NCBI GenBank assembly: GCA_014380505.1
Contig: JACMJT010000172.1
Coordinates: 1-5,698, forward strand
Length of the DNA stretch: 5,698 bases
Direction: 5' to 3'
From: Hyphomicrobiales bacterium
Lineage (GTDB): Bacteria; Pseudomonadota; Alphaproteobacteria; Rhizobiales; Aestuariivirgaceae
Under the pieces are notes generated by a model. That model saw only the letters and a list, made by a program, of their open reading frames with translations. It was not told the origin of the DNA and searched no databases. This document shows, in pieces, positions 1 to 5,698 of this stretch. The position numbers were made by a program, and so were the translations under genes. Position 1 is the stretch's first letter. Each line of letters starts with the position of its first letter.

Positions 1-93
1 CAACGTCTGAAGTCCACCCGCAGGCGCTCGATCCACTCCATTCTTGGTCACCGTCGCGAACAGAACCCCTTCGGGAGTGAATAGGACAATCAT
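1..93 (-). CDS. Possible N-terminus of an unidentified gene (runs off the window)
   Basis: From ATG at 91-93 the minus strand stays open for 31 codons to the window edge (begins MIVLFTPEGVLFATVTKNG). A GTG at 97-99 is an alternative in-frame start. I do not recognise the protein, and it does not look like the N-terminus of Lnt, the usual gene after corC. No convincing Shine-Dalgarno is present: TGTGGGA lies too close to the ATG. The plus strand is also open here, as a 27-codon tail that ends with TAG at 82-84 and has slightly higher third-position GC, so the end of a convergent gene is an equal alternative. Coding on either strand is uncertain. Confidence 0.3.
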   Translation of the reverse strand, partial: MIVLFTPEGVLFATVTKNGVDRAPAGGLQTL

Positions 94-123
94 TCCCACA
101 TCTAAAAGCCTATGTCAAGGAAT

Positions 124-135
124 ATTTATATAAAT
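124..135. repeat. Perfect 12-bp AT palindrome
   Basis: ATTTATATAAAT is its own reverse complement. It consists only of A and T, so it could be a regulator site, part of a promoter or mere AT-rich sequence. Its position between the end of the nuclease gene and a possible next gene start (93) would suit an operator, but nothing else supports that. Confidence 0.5.
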
Positions 136-140
136 TCACA
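130..140. repeat. 11-bp direct repeat, copy 1 (ATAAATTCACA)
   Basis: This is an exact copy of the 11 bases at 177-187, starting 47 bp before it. It overlaps the right half of the AT palindrome. It may be chance in AT-rich DNA. Confidence 0.5.
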
Positions 141-176
141 AATTAACGGCATTTGCACAGATCGCCAACTGAAGAG

Positions 177-187
177 ATAAATTCACA
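177..187. repeat. 11-bp direct repeat, copy 2 (ATAAATTCACA)
   Basis: This is the second exact copy. It spans the TGA stop (183-185) of the DUF262-HNH gene, so part of it is coding on the minus strand. The two copies bracket a 36-bp unique stretch. Confidence 0.5.
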
Positions 188-1925
188 TACCCGCCTTGCT
201 CTGGATGAACTCGTTCATCCGCTCGGCAAGCGCCACGCGCCTGGCGATTAGGAAATCTCGATAGTTCTCCACCTTGAGCCGATTGAGATCGTCAGGTACG
301 AGTTGCGCGCGAAGCGTTTCAGGCCCTTGCTTCTTGATGATTTCGTCTAGGTAGTCGAGCGGATTTTTTCGACCAATTCGGCGATTGGTTTGGCCAGTGA
401 TGAAGGCCATGTTAGCGATTTCGTTAATCTCGTTGGTCTCGTAGCTATTTTCCTTGAGCAATGCTTTTGGAAAGATGTGATGCCACTGTATAAAGTGGAG
501 ACGACCCTGATGAGTGAGAGAGAGGCCGAGCCCACTGAACCAATCTTTGGCGCCCGCATCCTTCAATGCCAGATAGGCGAGCGAGAACAGCGGACTATTG
601 GCACCACGCCCAGCAAGGTCGCCGGGCTCCATCGTGAGACGTCCAAACTGGCGTTTAAGTGTCACAAGAAGCTGAGAAAGATCACCTGTTCTGAAAATGG
701 TGTTCAGGTCTTCGTTGAGAAGCGTTTCAGTTGACCCTCGCGAATATCGGCCACGGGCATTTGCAACCAAGAGCCAATGCAAGAGGGATTTTTGTTCCTC
801 TCTGTTCAACTTGTTGTCCTTGGCACGGCTCACAGCAGCAACAGCATGGATGAACATTGGTGACGAAAGCAGCGATTCATCCTCGATGCCGGCATTCGAT
901 CTCAAAAAGTTGATGGCAAAGCGGAAGCCTTCTTTCGCTTCCGCCCAACCAGCTTTCAATCTGTCCACGTGGGTGGATCCCACAACACGGAACAGGCATT
1001 GGCGGGTGGCGAACACAACAATGCCGCGAACAAGTTGACCAAAATCGATGGTGAACTGACTTCGCTCGCACTCGTCTTGAAACTCATCAAGTTCCTTCAG
1101 CAGGTTCGGCCAGCGCGATGAAATTTGGGCCAATGCAAGATCGGAAGATCGCAGCTTTGCGCCAAGTGAATTCACGCGGACAAAGATTTCGGTCACTTCT
1201 TCATAACTCATGGCCCTCTCAAGCACATGAACAACATACTGATATTTGCCGATGTCCTTCAGGCGACTAAGCCTTGCATTGTATTTCTGCACGCGAGAGT
1301 CCTTGAACGAAGCGATACCCGCCCTTTCAAGAAAAACAGACGTATCTGTTGCCTTGAAGACTTCGCTCACCGGCACCCAGTTCGGCATCGCCAAGAGCGA
1401 CTTGCTGGCGACCACGAATGTTCGACGATTCAGGCGCTCCTTGAGAACCTCTTCACTCTCCTGATCACCTTCACCATTCTGGCCGTCGCCGTCGTCGGAT
1501 ACCTCATCGTCATTGACGAGGGGTGTCTGCTCATCGCCTTCGACCTCAACCACATCGGCCGGCGGCCCTTCCGGATGTTCAAGATTGAAAAGAATTTCAA
1601 TAGGCCTCTTGTGACCTCGCACCGAAATAGGTTCGCCATTGAGGACCGCCGTTAGAGAAGTGAGGCGCTGCTGCCCGTCTAGTAACAGTTTGCGGCCTGC
1701 AAATGCATTGGTGTCTTGTGTAATGGCAAAGTCACGCGTTGGTACTGGTTCATCGGTTTCCCACATGAGAATGGAACCAGAAGGGTAACCGCGATAAAGA
1801 GAATCAAAAAGGTCGCGAACGCGCGTTGCACGCCAAACGTAGTGGCGCTGGATTTCGGGAAGCCGCAGTTCGCCCCGCTTGTACATGTCCACCAGCGTGG
1901 AAATCGGAATGTTCTGTTGCTGCAT
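183..1925 (-). CDS. DUF262-HNH single-chain GmrSD-like restriction nuclease
   Basis: This is probably a modification-dependent (type IV) restriction enzyme, in which an N-terminal nucleotide-binding GmrS-type (DUF262) domain controls a C-terminal HNH nuclease. The 580-residue frame is intact. Residues 22-31 (LPEIQRHYVW) and 79-91 (KLLLDGQQRLTSL; DGQQR codons 1665-1679) are the signature motifs of the DUF262 ParB-like fold, followed by EIFVRVNSLGAKL at 246-258, also typical. The C-terminal HHIFP at 482-486 (codons 468-482), with IANMAFITGQTN (503-514) and RKNP (519-522), matches a His-Asn HNH/DUF1524-type active site. Residues 124-160 are an acidic low-complexity insertion. The gene starts 38 bp after corC with its own Shine-Dalgarno and no visible terminator between them. 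Its GC is clearly lower than that of the operon (about 40-43% in the lines 421-480 and 661-720, against 70% at 2101-2160, counted by hand), which suggests transfer. The domain call is strong. The defence role is inferred from GmrSD, SspE and BrxU relatives, and the DNA modification recognised cannot be told. Alternatives are a toxin-like or phosphorothioate-sensing nuclease. Confidence 0.92.
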   Translation of the reverse strand: MQQQNIPISTLVDMYKRGELRLPEIQRHYVWRATRVRDLFDSLYRGYPSGSILMWETDEPVPTRDFAITQDTNAFAGRKLLLDGQQRLTSLTAVLNGEPISVRGHKRPIEILFNLEHPEGPPADVVEVEGDEQTPLVNDDEVSDDGDGQNGEGDQESEEVLKERLNRRTFVVASKSLLAMPNWVPVSEVFKATDTSVFLERAGIASFKDSRVQKYNARLSRLKDIGKYQYVVHVLERAMSYEEVTEIFVRVNSLGAKLRSSDLALAQISSRWPNLLKELDEFQDECERSQFTIDFGQLVRGIVVFATRQCLFRVVGSTHVDRLKAGWAEAKEGFRFAINFLRSNAGIEDESLLSSPMFIHAVAAVSRAKDNKLNREEQKSLLHWLLVANARGRYSRGSTETLLNEDLNTIFRTGDLSQLLVTLKRQFGRLTMEPGDLAGRGANSPLFSLAYLALKDAGAKDWFSGLGLSLTHQGRLHFIQWHHIFPKALLKENSYETNEINEIANMAFITGQTNRRIGRKNPLDYLDEIIKKQGPETLRAQLVPDDLNRLKVENYRDFLIARRVALAERMNEFIQSKAGM

Positions 1926-1935
1926 GTTTCTTATG

Positions 1936-1941
1936 TCTCCC
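1936..1941 (-). promoter_or_regulatory. Ribosome binding site of the DUF262-HNH gene
   Basis: GGGAGA on the minus strand ends 10 nt before the ATG at 1923-1925, in the 38-bp gap after corC. It supports the chosen start, and shows that the gene does not need translational coupling to corC. The gap holds no obvious hairpin terminator, so read-through transcription from the miaB operon is possible. Confidence 0.65.
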
Positions 1942-1963
1942 GGTAGATTCCATCTCTATTGTC

Positions 1964-2947
1964 TCACTCAGATTTATCCGGCACGGGCTTTATTTCCTCT
2001 CCCGTCATCTTCACCGTAATGCGCAGGCGTTTCACTCGCCTTGGATCGGATTCCAGGATTTCGAATTCCAACCCGCTCCCATGCCTGATGATCTCGCCGC
2101 GCGCCGGGACGCGGCCGGCCATTTTGAAGACGAGGCCCGCCAGCGTGTCGGCTGATTCCTCGTCCTCGTCGGGCAGGAGATCGACGCCGAGCAGTTCTTC
2201 CACCCGCGCGATATCGACCCGGCCATCGGCCACGTAGACGCCGTCCCCCGCGGGCTTGATGAGACTGCCTTCGTCGATGTCGTGCTCGTCGGAAATGTCG
2301 CCGACGATTTCCTCCATGAGGTCTTCGATGGAGATCAGGCCGTCGGTGCCGCCGTATTCGTCGATGACGATGGCGAGATGGATATGACTGGCCTGCATCT
2401 TCACCAGCAGATCGGAGGCGGGCATCGAGGGCGGCACGAATAGGACCTCCCGGTGCAAGCCCGATTGCCGCACTGTCGTTGAAAGCTCCGCCGCTGCAAT
2501 GGAAAGGCCAGGCTTGCCGGATTTAGGCGCGGTCTTGCGCCTGGCTCCCTTCGCCGTCATCCAGCCCATGAAATCCTTCACATGGACCATGCCGGTTATT
2601 TCATCGAGCGACTCGCGGTAGACCGGCAGGCGCGAATGGCCGGCCTCGATGAAGCGCTCCATCAATTCGCGCATGGTGGCCTGATCCTCGATCGCCACGA
2701 TATCGACGCGCGGCACCATGGCACCATCGACGCGAAGCTGCGAGAACTCGATGATGTTGAGCATCATCGACCTGGCTTCCTGGCCGAAGGCTTCGCCTGG
2801 ATTCTCGGCGGCGTGAATCTTGATCGCCCCTTCGAGGCTTTCGCGAAGGCCCCTGTCGGAGCGGCGCGAAAGAAGCGCCTTCAGCTTGCGCCAGAAATTG
2901 CTTTTGGACGTTTCGGGGGCGGAGGAGCCGTCGCTGCTATCGGTCAT
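1964..2947 (-). CDS. corC: CorC/HlyC family CBS-domain protein (YbeX-like, no membrane domain)
   Basis: This is a soluble member of the CorC/HlyC (YbeX) family. E. coli CorC was linked to Mg2+/Co2+ efflux, and YbeX more recently to ribosome and Mg2+ homeostasis, so the exact role is open. The 327 residues hold a polar, basic N-terminus (1-50), a first CBS motif (about 73-130: VDGAMVPRVDIVAI, then HSRLPVYRESLDEITGMVHV) and a second CBS motif (about 165-222: LFVPPSMPASDLL, then AIVIDEYGGTDGLISIEDLM). A CorC_HlyC transporter-associated domain follows (about 228-315). There is no N-terminal transmembrane DUF21 domain, so this is the short form that usually sits after ybeY. The ATG at 2945-2947 overlaps the end of ybeY by 11 bp, and a GGAG lies 12 nt upstream of it. 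Residues 131-164 between the CBS motifs are a somewhat long, basic linker. 'Hemolysin' in family names should not be taken as function. Confidence 0.95.
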   Translation of the reverse strand: MTDSSDGSSAPETSKSNFWRKLKALLSRRSDRGLRESLEGAIKIHAAENPGEAFGQEARSMMLNIIEFSQLRVDGAMVPRVDIVAIEDQATMRELMERFIEAGHSRLPVYRESLDEITGMVHVKDFMGWMTAKGARRKTAPKSGKPGLSIAAAELSTTVRQSGLHREVLFVPPSMPASDLLVKMQASHIHLAIVIDEYGGTDGLISIEDLMEEIVGDISDEHDIDEGSLIKPAGDGVYVADGRVDIARVEELLGVDLLPDEDEESADTLAGLVFKMAGRVPARGEIIRHGSGLEFEILESDPRRVKRLRITVKMTGEEIKPVPDKSE

Positions 2948-3404
2948 AGGGATCGGGAACTCCGAGTCCTTTCAGAATTTCCGTTTCGAGATTTTCCATC
3001 GTGGCGGCTTCGATTTCGGTTTCATGATCATGGCCCAGGAGATGAAGGAGCCCGTGTACAATAAGGTGGGTAGCGTGGTGCGGCAATGTCTTGCCCTGGG
3101 CGGCCGCTTCGCGCGTGACCACGCCAGAGGCCAGCACGACATCGCCGAGCGGCCTTGCCTCCCTTGCCGGCGTCTTCACGTTTTTTGCCGGGAAAGACAG
3201 GACATTGGTGGCGTGGGCGCGCCCTCGCCATTTGGCATTGAGGGCCGCCACGGCATCATCGCCGGTGAACAGAAAAGCCGTCTCCAGATTTTTCCCGGCA
3301 ATGCCAGCACCCGTGGCGGTTGCGTCCACGGCCCTGCGTGTCAACTCCTCAAGGGCCGGAACGGCATCCCAACCGGCATCGTCGACTGCGATGGTGACGA
3401 TCAT
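2937..3404 (-). CDS. ybeY: Endoribonuclease YbeY (rRNA maturation factor)
   Basis: YbeY is a zinc-dependent single-strand endoribonuclease acting in 16S rRNA 3'-end maturation and 70S ribosome quality control in the cytosol. The protein has 155 residues, a usual length. The zinc motif H-x3-H-x5-H is complete (HGLLHLLGHDH, His117, His121, His127). The upstream conserved elements are Arg60 in the KWRGRAHATNVLSFPA block (58-73) and LGDVVLASGVV (86-96). The ATG at 3402-3404 shares four bases with the phoH stop (ATGA), and no strong Shine-Dalgarno precedes it, so translation is likely re-initiated after phoH. Its TAG stop lies 11 bp inside corC. Being next to phoH/ybeZ fits the known YbeY-YbeZ partnership. 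No residue expected for activity appears to be missing. Confidence 0.98.
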   Translation of the reverse strand: MIVTIAVDDAGWDAVPALEELTRRAVDATATGAGIAGKNLETAFLFTGDDAVAALNAKWRGRAHATNVLSFPAKNVKTPAREARPLGDVVLASGVVTREAAAQGKTLPHHATHLIVHGLLHLLGHDHETEIEAATMENLETEILKGLGVPDPYDR

Positions 3405-4414
3405 TTCTTCGGTTTGGCCAGCTTCTTGTCGTAAGCGGCGACAATGCGTCCGACGAGGGGATGGCGCACGATATCCGAATTGGTGAAGGCGGTGACGGCA
3501 ACACCGTCCACGCCCTTGAGCGTCGCCACCGCATCGGCAAGGCCCGAGGTGATGCCCGATGGCAGATCGACCTGGCTGGGGTCGCCCGTTACCACCATGC
3601 GGCTGCCTTCGCCGAGTCTGGTGAGAAACATCTTCATCTGCTGGGGCGTGGTGTTCTGCGCTTCATCGAGAATGACGAAGGCGGAGGAAAGCGTGCGTCC
3701 GCGCATGAAAGCGAGCGGTGCGATCTCGATCTGGTTTTCAGCGAGACCCTTGGCCACGAGGCTCGCGGGCATCACATCGTAGAGCGCGTCGTAGAGCGGC
3801 CGCAAATAGGGATCGACCTTCTCCTTCATGTCGCCGGGAAGAAAGCCCAGCCGCTCTCCCGCCTCGACCGCGGGTCTCGACAGCACAAGGCGGTCGACAT
3901 CGCCGTTCATCAGCGCTTCCGCCGCACACGCCACCGCCAGATAGGTTTTGCCGGTTCCGGCGGGGCCGATGCCCAGGACCAGTTCATTGCGGCGGATTGC
4001 TTCCACATAGCGCCCCTGCATGGGCGTGCGTGGCGTCACCAGCTTGCGCCTCGTGCGCACACTGCCGCTTGTACCTGTCTCCTGCACCTCCGCGGTTTCC
4101 CGCATCCTGATCGCTCCTTCGATTTCACCACGCGTGATCTCGGCTCCGCGCCGCGCCCGGTCATAAAGCGAGGTTAGCACGTCTCGCACTGCGGCGCGCG
4201 CCGGAGCCTTGCCCCTGATGGCGAGGCGATTGCCGCGCGGCGTGATGTCGACGCCAAGCTTGTGTTCGATGAGTGCCAAATGCTCGTCGTGCTCGCCGCA
4301 GACGAGGGAGAGCAGGCGATTGTCGTCGAAGGCAAGGGTGAGGATATCTGTTTCATCGGGCGTAGCACCGGGTTTGGTGCTGGCCATCTGGGCCGCAGTG
4401 ACAGGCGGATTCAA
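3401..4414 (-). CDS. ybeZ: PhoH family ATPase (PhoH-like / YbeZ)
   Basis: This is a cytoplasmic P-loop ATPase of the PhoH/YbeZ family; in E. coli YbeZ partners with YbeY, and an RNA-helicase-like role in rRNA maturation is proposed. The protein has 337 residues, normal for the family. Residues 25-105 form the KH-like N-terminal region (IEHKLGVDITPRGNRLAIRG). The PhoH domain starts near residue 125, with Walker A GPAGTGKT at 150-157, Walker B VILDEAQN at 247-254, TGDPSQ at 276-281 and a conserved DIVRHPLVG near 314-322. The start chosen is TTG at 4412-4414: a GGAGA lies 9 nt upstream of it, whereas the first ATG (codon 10, 4385-4387) has no visible ribosome binding site. The gene begins 22 bp after miaB and its stop overlaps the ybeY start as ATGA, so translation is probably coupled. 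The specific substrate is inferred from the family, not from the sequence. Confidence 0.97.
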   Translation of the reverse strand: MNPPVTAAQMASTKPGATPDETDILTLAFDDNRLLSLVCGEHDEHLALIEHKLGVDITPRGNRLAIRGKAPARAAVRDVLTSLYDRARRGAEITRGEIEGAIRMRETAEVQETGTSGSVRTRRKLVTPRTPMQGRYVEAIRRNELVLGIGPAGTGKTYLAVACAAEALMNGDVDRLVLSRPAVEAGERLGFLPGDMKEKVDPYLRPLYDALYDVMPASLVAKGLAENQIEIAPLAFMRGRTLSSAFVILDEAQNTTPQQMKMFLTRLGEGSRMVVTGDPSQVDLPSGITSGLADAVATLKGVDGVAVTAFTNSDIVRHPLVGRIVAAYDKKLAKPKK

Positions 4415-4423
4415 CGGATCGTT

Positions 4424-4428
4424 TCTCC
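4424..4428 (-). promoter_or_regulatory. Ribosome binding site deciding the TTG start of phoH
   Basis: GGAGA on the minus strand sits 9 nt upstream of the TTG at 4412-4414, inside the 22-bp miaB-phoH gap. It is the only purine-rich Shine-Dalgarno match near the gene start, and therefore supports TTG over the internal ATG at 4385-4387. Confidence 0.7.
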
Positions 4429-4436
4429 AGAATCAA

Positions 4437-5698
<1,262 letters not shown>

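Larger units (their letters stand above)
94..182. other. AT-rich intergenic spacer downstream of the DUF262-HNH gene
   Basis: This is the only sizeable non-coding stretch of the window. It is strikingly AT-rich (for example 121-140) beside the GC-rich operon. It holds a 12-bp palindrome and one copy of an 11-bp direct repeat. I see no strong GC-rich stem followed by a T-run, so no intrinsic terminator for the minus-strand gene can be claimed. The nearest attempt, GGC/GCC around a short loop at about 148-165, is only 3 bp. Confidence 0.6.

Noticed and set aside
113..118. Perfect TTGACA (minus strand) as a -35 box for the edge reading frame
   Set aside because: At 17-18 bp spacing the -10 position falls on the ATG itself (GAATGA or AATGAT), so it could not serve a gene starting at 93. 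It is likely a chance match, or belongs to a later start.
1490..1520. Imperfect inverted repeats in the stretch with many GTC/CGT/ATC units
   Set aside because: They are explained by repeated Asp and Glu codons in the acidic segment of the nuclease and form no convincing stem.
390..1655. Plus-strand frames antisense to the DUF262-HNH gene (390-734, 697-1038, 1227-1655)
   Set aside because: They overlap a fully intact 580-codon gene with recognisable motifs at both ends, and show no ribosome binding site or family features.

Overview
The window looks like a high-GC alphaproteobacterial chromosome, probably Hyphomicrobiales (the rhizobia/Brucella group). This rests on the MiaB and PhoH sequences, which read like those of that order, and on the gene order. 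I cannot name a genus from sequence alone. All convincing genes lie on the minus strand, so the window is best read from its right end to its left.

Right-hand part (5698 to 1964): a tightly packed core operon in the order miaB (5' end cut by the window edge), phoH/ybeZ, ybeY, corC/ybeX. Spacing is 22 bp, then a 4-bp ATGA overlap, then an 11-bp overlap, so the genes are probably co-transcribed and partly translationally coupled. The products are a tRNA methylthiotransferase, a PhoH-family ATPase, the YbeY RNase that acts in rRNA maturation, and a soluble CBS-domain protein of the CorC/HlyC family. This is the classical RNA-maturation cluster that in many proteobacteria continues into lnt (apolipoprotein N-acyltransferase).

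Left-hand part (1925 to 183): 38 bp after corC, where lnt would be expected, there is an intact 580-codon gene of clearly lower GC. It encodes a single-chain protein with an N-terminal DUF262/GmrS-type domain (DGQQR motif) and a C-terminal HNH-type nuclease domain (HHIFP motif). This is the architecture of GmrSD-like, modification-dependent (type IV) restriction enzymes. It is the accessory element of the window and most likely an acquired phage-defence gene. An acidic low-complexity stretch interrupts its N-terminal half.

Left edge (1 to 182): an AT-rich spacer (about 94-182) contains a 12-bp palindrome and an 11-bp direct repeat, one copy of which overlaps the stop codon of the nuclease gene. 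Beyond it, a short minus-strand reading frame runs off the window and may be the start of another gene. No RNA genes, CRISPR arrays, insertion sequences or clear terminators were seen.
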